Below, piece by piece: positions 1 to 7,944 of a stretch of 64,000 nt of DNA. Location of the stretch: assembly GCF_900109345.1 (NCBI RefSeq), contig NZ_FNZN01000010.1:1-64000 (forward strand), given 5' to 3'. Source of the stretch: Maribacter orientalis. GTDB taxonomy: Bacteria > Bacteroidota > Bacteroidia > Flavobacteriales > Flavobacteriaceae. The notes beneath the pieces are model-generated. The model did not search any database. It saw only the letters and a list, made by a program, of their open reading frames with translations, and was not told the DNA's origin. Positions within the stretch are counted from its first letter, which is position 1, and every line of letters begins with the position of its first letter. A program made the translations under genes and the position numbers.

Positions 1-294
1 GAGAATTTTGTTCCTCAATTTTTCATCGGAAAGCTCTCTCTCCAGGCGTTTGATTTTTTGGGCAGGTGTTTCTTTTGATTTTGGCATTTGATGGCGTAAA
101 GGTTTACTCCAATCTAATGTACCATGTTTTCTCAGCCAAACCAAAACGGTACTTCTGCCTTGAATACCATAAGACTTTTGCGCTTGTTTATAAGTCATCT
201 CGCCTTTTTCAACCTGATGGACTACACTTAATTTAAAGCCCAAATTATAATCGCGTTGAGTACGCTTGTTTACCGTAATAATCGAATGTTTCAT
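1..294 (-). CDS. IS3-family transposase OrfA, partial (cut by window edge)
   Basis: The first 98 codons of a transposase subunit are visible, starting with ATG at 294 and reading out of the window at base 1. Residues about 15-60 look like the helix-turn-helix of the IS3 OrfA group, with the segments SYGIQGRSTVLVWLRKHG and GTLDWSKPL. A charged leucine-rich stretch follows (AQKIKRLERELSDEKLRNKIL begins here), matching the coiled-coil multimerisation region of OrfA. In this family OrfA binds the terminal repeats and is joined to the DDE subunit OrfB by programmed frameshifting; OrfB would lie outside the window. The terminal repeat at 309-335 fits this. I cannot tell whether the element is intact. 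Confidence 0.85.
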   Translation of the reverse strand, partial: MKHSIITVNKRTQRDYNLGFKLSVVHQVEKGEMTYKQAQKSYGIQGRSTVLVWLRKHGTLDWSKPLRHQMPKSKETPAQKIKRLERELSDEKLRNKIL

Positions 295-308
295 AAATAA
301 GTCGATTT

Positions 309-335
309 TGTGTCAACTTATTTCAGGACGGGACA
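309..335 (-). mobile_element. Terminal inverted repeat of the IS3-family element
   Basis: Read on the minus strand, the sequence begins TGTCCCGTCCTGAAATAAG and is followed by TTGACAC, 41 bases upstream of the OrfA start. A TG... terminus just upstream of OrfA is the expected left end of an IS3-family element. The element therefore probably ends at 335. The base after it leads directly into the terminator of the aromatic operon. The partner repeat and target duplication are outside the window. Confidence 0.65.
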
Positions 336-342
336 TTAAGAT

Positions 343-377
343 AAAAAAAGCCCGGTCTATTTGACCGGGCTTTTTTT
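343..377. terminator. Bidirectional rho-independent terminator
   Basis: A run of A, an 8-base stem GCCCGGTC with a TATTT loop, the complementary GACCGGGC, and a run of T. It works on paper in both directions. On the minus strand it closes the aromatic operon immediately after the DAHP synthase gene. Confidence 0.9.
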
Positions 378-381
378 ATGC

Positions 382-1464
382 TCAAGAATTTACAATCTTC
401 TCTTGGTGCCGAATAGACTCTTGGTGGATTGCTTTGAACATACGAAGAACGAATTCTTCACTTAGTCCTTTACTTTCTCCTTCAAGAATCATTGCTCCTA
501 AAATTTCGTTCCAACGTGTGCTTTGCAATACTGCTACGTTTTTCTCTTTTTTAAGTTCACCGATAGCATCTGAAGTTTTCATACGCTTACCTAAAGTTTC
601 GATCAATTGATTATCGAAAATATCAATATTCGCTCTTAGATTGTTCAATTTCGCATTGTATTCAGCCTCAGTGTTATCTTCTTTACGAATTTTCAAATCT
701 CTCATAATCTGAACTAACTTGGCTGGCGTTACTTGTTGTGCAGCATCACTCCATGCATTATCTGGATCATGATGAGTTTCAATCATCAATCCGTCAAAAT
801 TAAGATCTAGAGCTGTTTGTGATACATCAAAAATCATTTCTCTATTTCCTGTAATGTGAGATGGATCATTGATTATAGGTAAATCTGGAAATTTAGTCTG
901 CAAATCAATCGCCATTTGCCATTCTGGAATATTCCTATATTTAGTTTTCTCGTATGTTGAGAAACCTCTATGAATAACTCCTAAATTTTTAATATCTGCA
1001 GTAGCCAAACGTTCAACAGCTCCTAACCATAAAGCTAAATCTGGATTTACCGGATTCTTCACCAATACGATTTTATCGGTTCCTTTTAATGCATCTGCAA
1101 TTTCTTGAACTATAAACGGACTAACTGTTGATCTTGCACCGATCCATAATAAATCGACATCATGCTCTAAAGCCAATTCTACGTGCGCACGATTTGCTAC
1201 CTCAGTAGCAGTTTTCATACCTGTTTCAGCCTTAACTTTTTGAAGCCATTTAAGGCCCAATGCGCCTACACCTTCAAAATTTCCTGGGCGAGTACGGGGT
1301 TTCCAAATACCTGCTCTGTAATAATTTACATCGGTATCTTTTAGGGAGTGTGCTATTCCTAACACTTGTTCCTCTGTTTCCGCACTACATGGCCCTGCTA
1401 TTACTAGTGGATGGTCTAGTTTTAAATCATCCAACCATGTTCTCATTTGTTTTGAATTTTCCAT
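382..1464 (-). CDS. Bifunctional DAHP synthase / chorismate mutase
   Basis: The protein has 360 residues. Residues 1 to about 260 are a type I-beta 3-deoxy-7-phosphoheptulonate synthase, recognised from IAGPCSAETEEQV, KPRTRPGNFEG, WIGARSTVSPF and INDPSHITGNR. It condenses phosphoenolpyruvate and erythrose 4-phosphate. Residues about 270-355 are an AroQ-type chorismate mutase (LNNLRANIDIFDNQLIETLGKRM), which makes prephenate. This synthase-then-mutase fusion is known in Bacteroidota, where the mutase domain also carries feedback control. It is the last gene of the operon, 10 bases after tyrA, so the first step of the shikimate pathway and the branch to Phe/Tyr are made together and should share the attenuator at 4328-4456. 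Confidence 0.93.
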   Translation of the reverse strand: MENSKQMRTWLDDLKLDHPLVIAGPCSAETEEQVLGIAHSLKDTDVNYYRAGIWKPRTRPGNFEGVGALGLKWLQKVKAETGMKTATEVANRAHVELALEHDVDLLWIGARSTVSPFIVQEIADALKGTDKIVLVKNPVNPDLALWLGAVERLATADIKNLGVIHRGFSTYEKTKYRNIPEWQMAIDLQTKFPDLPIINDPSHITGNREMIFDVSQTALDLNFDGLMIETHHDPDNAWSDAAQQVTPAKLVQIMRDLKIRKEDNTEAEYNAKLNNLRANIDIFDNQLIETLGKRMKTSDAIGELKKEKNVAVLQSTRWNEILGAMILEGESKGLSEEFVLRMFKAIHQESIRHQEKIVNS

Positions 1465-1474
1465 TTTAATTATT

Positions 1475-2335
1475 CTATTTCTTGTTTAACGGTATTCCTT
1501 TTAATATTCCTTTAATCTTATTGGTATTGTTCATTTCATTGTAAATACCTTCGTAATCGTCTTGCAGCAGTAATTCTTTAAATGCTGTAAGATTATGTAT
1601 GTACTCGTCTAATGTTTCGACTACATTTTCTTTATTTTGCTTAAAAATAGGTGTCCACATGGCTGGTGAACTTTTTGCCAAACGCACCGTACTTTCAAAT
1701 CCACTGCCCGCCATATCAAAAATATCTCGCTCGTTTTTCTCTTTCTCAATTACTGTCTTACCCAACATAAAAGCACTGATGTGCGATAAATGAGATACAT
1801 AGGCGATATGCTTATCATGCGCTTCGGGGTTCATATAGCGAATACGCATACCTATAGCTTGAAAAAACTGCAATGCTTTTTCTTGTAGCTTAAAAGCAGT
1901 CAGCTCCACTTCACATATTATATTCGTCTTATCTCTGAACAAATCATTTATCGCTGCCGATGGACCAGAAAACTCTGTTCCTGATATTGGGTGGCAGGCT
2001 AAGAAATTTCTTCTCTTGGGATGGCTCTCCAACGTTTTACAAATTAATGATTTGGTAGAGCCCACGTCAAAAACAACACAATCTTCATGAACTGCATCCA
2101 ATATTTTCGGAAGCTCTGTAACCATTACATCTACCGGAATACTTACAATCACCATATCTGCCAATTGCAAATCTTGATAGCTCGCTTTCTTATCGATAAT
2201 TCCTAAATCTTCGGCCTCTGCCAAATGTGTGGCATTAGAATCAATGCCGTATACGGTAACCTCTTCTTGCGTAGACTTTATGTCTTTCGCTAAAGAACCT
2301 CCAATTAAACCTATACCGATTACAAATACATTCAT
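1475..2335 (-). CDS. tyrA: Prephenate dehydrogenase
   Basis: A 286-residue enzyme that oxidatively decarboxylates prephenate to 4-hydroxyphenylpyruvate, the tyrosine precursor. The N-terminal Rossmann motif is VIGIGLIGGSLAKDI at residues 5-19. ACHPISGTEFSGP and the helical region HIAYVSHLSHISAFML are typical of the TyrA family. No ACT domain follows, so feedback by tyrosine is not obvious from the sequence. It lies 4 bases after the aminotransferase gene and 10 before the DAHP synthase/mutase gene, in one minus-strand operon. Confidence 0.93.
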   Translation of the reverse strand: MNVFVIGIGLIGGSLAKDIKSTQEEVTVYGIDSNATHLAEAEDLGIIDKKASYQDLQLADMVIVSIPVDVMVTELPKILDAVHEDCVVFDVGSTKSLICKTLESHPKRRNFLACHPISGTEFSGPSAAINDLFRDKTNIICEVELTAFKLQEKALQFFQAIGMRIRYMNPEAHDKHIAYVSHLSHISAFMLGKTVIEKEKNERDIFDMAGSGFESTVRLAKSSPAMWTPIFKQNKENVVETLDEYIHNLTAFKELLLQDDYEGIYNEMNNTNKIKGILKGIPLNKK

Positions 2336-2339
2336 TAAA

Positions 2340-3485
2340 CTAAAATCTTGCGATTGCCTCTTTTATTTTATCCTCAGTAATACAAAGAGAAAACCTAATA
2401 TAGCCCTCTCCATTACTCCCGAATATGGTTCCTGGTGTTATAAATAAATCTTTTTTATATAATATGTCATTTATAAAAGCTTCGGATGCCACACTACCTT
2501 CAGGTAATTTTGCCCAAACGAACATGCCAACAGCATCTCTATCATAAGAACAACCAAGTGTATCTGCCAATTGAAAAATCAACTCTCTACGCTTACCATA
2601 CACCTTGTTCAATTCAACGAACCAATCATCACTACTTTCTAACGCTGCTATAGCTCCTTTCTGAATGCCGTAAAACATACCAGAATCCATATTACTCTTT
2701 ACTTTTAAAATAGCATTGATATGTTCTTCACTACCCAGAACAAAACCTACGCGCCAACCAGCCATGTTAAAGGTTTTGCTTAAAGAATTCAGTTCTAAAC
2801 ACACCTCTTTTGCATTTGGGATACTTAAAATACTTGCTGGATCTGTATTCAACACAAAACTATATGGATTGTCATTTACCAAAAGAATATCATGCTTTTT
2901 GGCAAAGGCAACAATTTTAACAAATTGTTCTCTTGTTGCGGTAGCACCTGTTGGCATATGCGGATAACTCAACCACATAATTTTGACTTTCGACAAGTCT
3001 TGATCTTCTAATACCTTTAAATCTGGAAACCAGCCATTTTCTTCGATAAGGTCATAATATATTGGCACAGCCCCTACCAAATTCGTTACCGATGTATATG
3101 TCGGGTATCCTGGATTCGGAATCAACACCTCATCCCCAGCATTTAAAAAGGCTAAACTAATATGCATAATGCCCTCTTTAGACCCCATTAAGGGGAGAAT
3201 TTCAGTGGCAGGATCTGCTGTTACATCAAATCTATTTTTATAAAAATTAGCTATAGACTCTCTTAATTGAGGTAAGCCTTGGTAACTTTGATACTGGTGC
3301 GCACCATTTTCGAACACTGCTTCCTGTATTGCATTTAGCACGTGTTCTGACGGCGCTAAATCTGGACTCCCGATCCCCATATTAATGATAGGTTTACCTT
3401 GTGCCATTAAGCCACGTACTTCTCTCAACTTTTTTGAGAAGTAGTATTCCTGTACGGTATTCAACCTATCGGCCGTTCGTATCAT
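2340..3485 (-). CDS. PLP-dependent class I/II aminotransferase, probably aromatic
   Basis: The 381-residue fold-type I aminotransferase carries the PLP lysine in SLSKTFNMAGWRVGF and the pocket motifs NPGYPTY and VNDNPYSF. The family includes aspartate, aromatic and LL-diaminopimelate aminotransferases. Placement between pheA (4-base overlap) and tyrA supports a role in transaminating phenylpyruvate and hydroxyphenylpyruvate, or prephenate itself. The exact substrate is inferred from context and is not visible in the sequence. Confidence 0.85.
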   Translation of the reverse strand: MIRTADRLNTVQEYYFSKKLREVRGLMAQGKPIINMGIGSPDLAPSEHVLNAIQEAVFENGAHQYQSYQGLPQLRESIANFYKNRFDVTADPATEILPLMGSKEGIMHISLAFLNAGDEVLIPNPGYPTYTSVTNLVGAVPIYYDLIEENGWFPDLKVLEDQDLSKVKIMWLSYPHMPTGATATREQFVKIVAFAKKHDILLVNDNPYSFVLNTDPASILSIPNAKEVCLELNSLSKTFNMAGWRVGFVLGSEEHINAILKVKSNMDSGMFYGIQKGAIAALESSDDWFVELNKVYGKRRELIFQLADTLGCSYDRDAVGMFVWAKLPEGSVASEAFINDILYKKDLFITPGTIFGSNGEGYIRFSLCITEDKIKEAIARF

Positions 3486-4309
3486 TGTCTCACATTTTTA
3501 TATTCACCCAAAACCTTAAAATCTTCTGCCATGATGTTCAATAGCCTTTTTGCCTTTGTAAAATCTGCAAAATCGTTAAAAGTTACATCAACAAAAAAGG
3601 CATATTTCCAAGGTGTTTCTATAACTGGCAATGATTGTATTTTCGTTAAATTTAATCTGCAATCGCTCATAACATTAAGTACTGCTGCTAAACTGCCCCT
3701 TTTATGGTCGGTAATAAACCGTATAGAAGCCTTCGTAATTTCGGCCTCTGGCAACGCATCGTTTTTTGTTTGTACAATGATAAAACGGGTTGCATTATTT
3801 TTAATGGTCTGTATCTCTTTTGCTACGATGTCCAAACCATATAATTCTGCCGCAACGTTAGGTGCGATTGCTGCTACATGACCTAATTTTTGTTCTTGAA
3901 TTCGCTTTGCAGTTTCAGCAGTATCAACATCTTCTACCAATTTAATATGCGGATACTGTCTAAAATACTCCTTGCATTGCAACAATGCCATAGGGTGTGA
4001 ACTTACCTCAGAAATATCTGAAATTTTTTGCCCTTTCAGCACCATCAAATTATGATGAATGTTCAAGTAATATTCGCCTATAATATGCAAGTCGTTATGG
4101 TTGACAAGTGCATAATTTGGGATAATTGATCCGGCAATCGAATTCTCTATAGCCATCACTCCTTGATCCGCTTCTTTCGACAATAACTTATCTACCAACT
4201 CATCGAACGAAAGACATTCAACGAGCTCTATATCATCTCCATAACAATCTTTTGCTACTTGGTGATGATTGGAACCTTTAATTCCCTGTATCGCTATTTT
4301 TAAACTCAC
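3482..4309 (-). CDS. pheA: Prephenate dehydratase
   Basis: The 275-residue enzyme converts prephenate to phenylpyruvate. The catalytic domain spans about residues 1-180 and contains NSIAGSI, LMVLKG, SHPMALLQC and the active-site motif NNATRFIIV. A C-terminal ACT domain (about 195-270) has GSLAAVLNVM, matching the GALA motif. The usual Phe-binding ESRP is replaced by QSLP in LTKIQSLPV, so feedback inhibition may differ from classic PheA. It is the first gene of the aromatic operon and overlaps the next gene by 4 bases. Its start sits about 19 bases downstream of a terminator hairpin, see 4328-4359. Confidence 0.93.
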   Translation of the reverse strand: MSLKIAIQGIKGSNHHQVAKDCYGDDIELVECLSFDELVDKLLSKEADQGVMAIENSIAGSIIPNYALVNHNDLHIIGEYYLNIHHNLMVLKGQKISDISEVSSHPMALLQCKEYFRQYPHIKLVEDVDTAETAKRIQEQKLGHVAAIAPNVAAELYGLDIVAKEIQTIKNNATRFIIVQTKNDALPEAEITKASIRFITDHKRGSLAAVLNVMSDCRLNLTKIQSLPVIETPWKYAFFVDVTFNDFADFTKAKRLLNIMAEDFKVLGEYKNVRQ

Positions 4310-4327
4310 TTTTACTTAATTAATTTC

Positions 4328-4359
4328 AAAAAAAAAAGTTCCGATATATATCGGAACTT
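4328..4359 (-). terminator. Attenuator terminator upstream of pheA, with competing antiterminator
   Basis: On the minus strand a perfect 24-base palindrome (4336-4359, half-site AAGTTCCGATAT) is followed by ten T, placed between the leader peptide and pheA. Read-through is therefore needed to express the operon. The 5' arm contains AGTTCCG (4352-4358), which is complementary, with one G-U pair, to CGGGACT inside the leader coding sequence (4392-4398). The intervening bases add two further helices: TTCTA (4386-4390) with TAGAA (4362-4366), and TATTTT with AAAATA. The resulting long hairpin and the terminator cannot coexist, which is the defining layout of an attenuator. Confidence 0.85.
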
Positions 4360-4384
4360 AATTCTATTTTATTTTTAAAATATG

Positions 4385-4456
4385 CTAGAACAGTCCCGTA
4401 CCTCTCTTAAAAAAGAAGTAGAAATAAAAACCTGTCCAGAAATATTGTTTTGTCAT
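4385..4456 (-). CDS. Leader peptide of the aromatic operon (23 residues, Phe/Tyr-rich)
   Basis: A 23-codon reading frame runs from ATG at 4456 to TAG at 4385. It begins MTKQYFW and contains the run FYFYFFF at residues 10-16. In all 7 Phe, 3 Tyr and 1 Trp make up 11 of 23 residues. This is the composition of a ribosome-stalling leader for a Phe/Tyr operon. The bases coding for the run can also fold on the RNA into a stem, with TACTTCTTTT pairing to AAGAGAGGTA. The bases coding for residues 20-22 form the 5' arm of the antiterminator. A ribosome stalled at the run would leave that arm free, and one reaching the stop codon would cover it. A possible -7 element TACATTAG lies at 4475-4482 (one mismatch to TAnnTTTG); I see no clear -33 box. 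Confidence 0.85.
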   Translation of the reverse strand: MTKQYFWTGFYFYFFFKRGTGLF

Positions 4457-4459
4457 TGC

Positions 4460-4787
4460 TCTTGTAAACTTCGGCTAATGTAGTAATTATATTTAAAAAC
4501 TGATATCTATGAGAATATTTTTTTTAAATTAACATTTACCTTACCAAAACATATGGTTTTTGTGTAAATTATAACTCTATTGATTTGCGCTAGGCTGGTA
4601 ATAAAATAGAATAGACCAATTATTTTCTTGAACATCTCCTAAGTTTTTGACAACTTCAATTGTATTTATCTTTCTGTGAAATTAATTCAGTAGTTTATGT
4701 CAGCTGAACCATTTGACTCATTTAATTTAAAATGTATACTATATTTCATGCCTCCATTTTTCACCTACTTCAAAAACAAAGTAATCA
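4460..4787. other. Intergenic stretch, no gene seen
   Basis: Very AT-rich DNA between the serine hydrolase gene and the aromatic leader. It should hold the promoter of the aromatic operon near 4470-4520. I see no further reading frame, repeat or terminator that I can support. Confidence 0.5.
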
Positions 4788-5921
4788 TTACTCGTTTGGT
4801 AAATTGAAAAAACAATCAATAACAGCATCTAGCTCCGGTTGTATTATAGGGTTTGTACAATTAATTAAAATTGAAAATACGAGTTGCTCTTTTGGATAGA
4901 CAAAGAAATTAGAATAGCCTCCTACTCCGTTACCTATATGGCCGTAAAATTTTCTTCCTTTAGCATCTTCACTTACCTGCCAACCCAAACCATAGTACGT
5001 TGGTTTACCATGAACTTCTCGAGAAGTTAAAAATTGATTAAGGATTTGTGCTTTAACCTCAATTCCCTTATTTAAATAGGCTTGTCCGAATTTGGCAATA
5101 TCCGCTGATGTGGAAAGATAACCGCCTCCTGCTAGTTTGTAAAAATTATCTACAGGAATTGCCTTTCTAAAACCCGTTAAACACTTCGTGTAAAAATTAA
5201 CTATATTTTCAGGTGCTTTAAATTCAGTACTCTCTTTCAGCTTAGTACCATCAATCTTTTTACTGTGTTCAAGATGACATTTTGGACAAAAGGTATTCTG
5301 CATCCCTAAGGGATTCAACACCTTTTCTTGAACATATTTCTCAAAGGGGATACCGCTTGCTTCTTGCATTGCCGCAGAAATCATTACCCAATCAAAACTA
5401 TTATATAAATATTCAGTGTCAGGTTCAAAAACTAACGGGTCATTCTTAAATACCCCTAAACCTTCTTTGATTGAAAAAGGTTCGTTCAGCCCATATTCCT
5501 TTCCTTTATACACTCGTATACCTGCTGTGTGACTTGCCAATTGTCGGATGGTGAAATCCCATTTTTTCTTAGGATAATCTGGAAGATAGGTGTAGAAAGA
5601 TTCATCTAAATCTAGTATCCCATCTTGTACCATATGTGCTAATGCCGTTGCAGCAATAGGTTTGGAAACACTAGCTATTCTAAAGATAGATTTTTGTGGA
5701 TCTATAAACTGTTGTTGCGCTATATCGGCATAACCAAAACCTTTTTGAAAAATGGTCTCTCCTTCTTTTAGAACGGTAATTGCCAACCCCGGAATCTTAT
5801 TTTTTGCATACATATCTTGTAAAAGCGAATCTGCTTTTACCATGCCCATCAATTCTAGATTTTCGGCTAAATCCCGTTTAGCAGCAAATACATTTTTCAG
5901 GTATCTAAGTAAGGGATTCAT
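4788..5921 (-). CDS. Serine hydrolase, beta-lactamase (class C/LACTB) fold
   Basis: This 377-residue member of the PF00144 family has the catalytic S-x-x-K as SVSK in FRIASVSKPIAATAL. The third motif is H-I-G in YGHIGNGVGG. The usual Y-S-N second motif appears as YNS in YLYNSFDW, closer to the Y-S-T of LACTB-like peptidases than to true beta-lactamases. A peptidase or esterase role is therefore more likely than antibiotic resistance. No clear signal peptide is visible in the 50 residues before the domain. It overlaps the head-GIN lipoprotein gene by 4 bases, which suggests co-translation and a shared envelope-related role (inferred). Confidence 0.82.
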   Translation of the reverse strand: MNPLLRYLKNVFAAKRDLAENLELMGMVKADSLLQDMYAKNKIPGLAITVLKEGETIFQKGFGYADIAQQQFIDPQKSIFRIASVSKPIAATALAHMVQDGILDLDESFYTYLPDYPKKKWDFTIRQLASHTAGIRVYKGKEYGLNEPFSIKEGLGVFKNDPLVFEPDTEYLYNSFDWVMISAAMQEASGIPFEKYVQEKVLNPLGMQNTFCPKCHLEHSKKIDGTKLKESTEFKAPENIVNFYTKCLTGFRKAIPVDNFYKLAGGGYLSTSADIAKFGQAYLNKGIEVKAQILNQFLTSREVHGKPTYYGLGWQVSEDAKGRKFYGHIGNGVGGYSNFFVYPKEQLVFSILINCTNPIIQPELDAVIDCFFNLPNE

Positions 5922-6751
5922 TCCACAAAAATAAGTCTGCCATTATACAATTCTTGAACGTCGATCTCAACAGGTCTGGTATAACTTAAAACATCGCCTG
6001 TTCCTCGAAGCACACCCGAAATTTTTAACTGGGGATCAATAAGTACATCGTTCGAGCCTCTATGATTAATATTTATATTTTGGGCAACCAACTCTTCTGC
6101 CTCTATTCTAGAATCTCCGGCTGCAATATTGATATTGAAATTTTCGACATTTCCCCTTAAATTGAAATAGGCAATTCCATTTACCGTAATTCTTAAAGAT
6201 GAGACATCTAAATCTAGATTAAACTCCCCATCCGTAGTCTCCGCTTCAGGATTTGTAAAACTTTCAGAAAATAAGCTTAAACTCCCAAAGCTTAAAACAC
6301 CATCACTACGAATAGGAAAACCTGTACTACTGCGTATTTCGGTTAAATTTGAAGTGGTAACATATACAACGGTAGCTCCATACTTACGCACATAATTACA
6401 GTCGTTCGTATCTGTCAAAATCAATCTTCCGTCTTCTACAACGGCTGCCACTTCATCTCGCAAATTTTCACCGGTTTCAATTTCTACCTTTTGTGTATCA
6501 CCTTGCTTTATTACTAAGGTTACGTTTTCAAAAACAGTAATCTTTTCAAAATCCTGTACCTCAACTTCATTCCTTACAATTTCTCCGGTATCTTGAAAAC
6601 AATCCGATGCATTTTCAGAGTCGCAGGAATTGAAGGATATACTTAAGAATAGAAAAGTAAACAAAACAAAATGGTCTCTACTGCGCCTGCCTTTATTAAA
6701 GGCTAACTCGATTTGTCTAAATACTATCATACGATTTCTAATTTTTGACAT
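5918..6751 (-). CDS. Head-GIN domain (DUF2807) lipoprotein
   Basis: A 277-residue protein with a hydrophobic segment FVLFTFLFLSISFNSC ending in a lipobox-like cysteine near residue 43. Export and lipidation are likely, but the signal begins unusually far in; the ATG of MIVFRQ at residue 8 is an alternative start. From about residue 60 the sequence is a series of short beta strands (VQDFEKITVFENVTLVIKQG) typical of the putative auto-transporter adhesin/head-GIN family in Bacteroidota, whose function is unknown. It lies 1 base after the PagL-like gene and overlaps the serine hydrolase gene by 4 bases. Confidence 0.8.
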   Translation of the reverse strand: MSKIRNRMIVFRQIELAFNKGRRSRDHFVLFTFLFLSISFNSCDSENASDCFQDTGEIVRNEVEVQDFEKITVFENVTLVIKQGDTQKVEIETGENLRDEVAAVVEDGRLILTDTNDCNYVRKYGATVVYVTTSNLTEIRSSTGFPIRSDGVLSFGSLSLFSESFTNPEAETTDGEFNLDLDVSSLRITVNGIAYFNLRGNVENFNINIAAGDSRIEAEELVAQNININHRGSNDVLIDPQLKISGVLRGTGDVLSYTRPVEIDVQELYNGRLIFVE

Positions 6752-6752
6752 C

Positions 6753-7859
6753 TTATAATCTTATTCCTATACCAAGTTCAACGGCTTCTGCCTTTGCCCC
6801 GTGCGATTTCAAGGTTATTGCCCCATAAACCTTATCACCAAAATAACGCTTTAGTCCCATACGATTATACATACGCCCTTCAAAGTCAAAAGGATAATAC
6901 ACGTAATATCCTAATTGAGATATTATGGACATTTTATTAATGAACAGTTCATGACCTACAAAAACGCCTACCCTTTTATAATCGTCATCTGCTGCAACCT
7001 TATTTTCAGGAAACGAGATACTTTGATACCGAATCAATTCTTTTAAAAAATTTGAGAAAAAGACATCTGTTCCCATTTGAATAGCACTTTTTCTTCCAAG
7101 GCGCTTATCGGCATAAGCGGAAAATACAACAAAACCATATTGACCAGAATCAATAACATCACTTTCATTCAATCCGGTTCTAAGCGCAAAATTGTATCGC
7201 ACAGGTTCTGTGACTTTTTCTTTTTCTCGATGTACATATTCAATTTCAGTTCCGCCATTAAGGTCATATACAAGACCTGCATTTAACGCCATGGTATTTG
7301 TAGATGTATTAGGTGCCCTAAAATTAGCATTAGAATAGTGAATTATTGAAATACCCGCTTTAAAACCTAATCCTTTAAAAATGTTTTCCTTATGGTAATT
7401 GAACATTAAATAGGTAGAACTCAAAAAATCGGACCCATAGGCATTGTTCCTAAAATTGGTTGTTTTATCATACGGATTACTTGTGTAAGCAATTCCTTGA
7501 CCTACCCTTAGCTGTATATTTCGTTTAAAAAAATAGAAATTATAATGGGCATATAAGCTATAATTCTTTCCTAAGGTCTCATAATTCATGTCTTGATAAA
7601 TGAAAGAAAAGCCCAAATCTGGATAATTATACAATTCCTCCCATTCTTCAGAACCGTAGGTTTTACGATTATAACTTAAAATTATACCACCAGGATGTGC
7701 ATTTATTAAATGTGAAATATCTGGATTATGCAGAATTATAGATCCGTAAAATTGATTTGCATCTAGGGTATATTTCTTAAGCTCCGGACTTTCTTGTGAA
7801 AAGCAAAAGGTAATAGCAAAGAATAAGAAGAAAAGAAACTTAAAATTCATGAAATGCAA
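6753..7859 (-). CDS. Acyloxyacyl hydrolase / PagL-like lipid A 3-O-deacylase
   Basis: The 368-residue product starts with a signal peptide (FKFLFFLFFAITFCFSQ) and continues as alternating strands expected of an outer-membrane beta barrel. The segment IIHYSNANFRAPNTSTN carries the H-x-S-N active-site pattern of the PagL/acyloxyacyl hydrolase group, which removes the 3-O acyl chain from lipid A. The protein is longer than classic PagL (about 170-190 residues), so extra barrel or N-terminal segments are present. The gene opens a tight three-gene cluster with a lipoprotein and a serine hydrolase. The start could instead be the second methionine, MNFKFLFF. Confidence 0.78.
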   Translation of the reverse strand: MHFMNFKFLFFLFFAITFCFSQESPELKKYTLDANQFYGSIILHNPDISHLINAHPGGIILSYNRKTYGSEEWEELYNYPDLGFSFIYQDMNYETLGKNYSLYAHYNFYFFKRNIQLRVGQGIAYTSNPYDKTTNFRNNAYGSDFLSSTYLMFNYHKENIFKGLGFKAGISIIHYSNANFRAPNTSTNTMALNAGLVYDLNGGTEIEYVHREKEKVTEPVRYNFALRTGLNESDVIDSGQYGFVVFSAYADKRLGRKSAIQMGTDVFFSNFLKELIRYQSISFPENKVAADDDYKRVGVFVGHELFINKMSIISQLGYYVYYPFDFEGRMYNRMGLKRYFGDKVYGAITLKSHGAKAEAVELGIGIRL

Positions 7860-7944
7860 AACTAACTAATTAGTAATGAGTACAAAGTAAAGAGAAGGCA
7901 TAAAAATGACCCTTTAACGTTGTACATTAAATGTAGTTCTTAAC

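Noticed and set aside
4788-5921. Antibiotic-resistance beta-lactamase
   Set aside because: Only the general fold and S-x-x-K/H-x-G motifs match; the second motif is YNS, no export signal is visible, and the context is envelope or peptidase-like.
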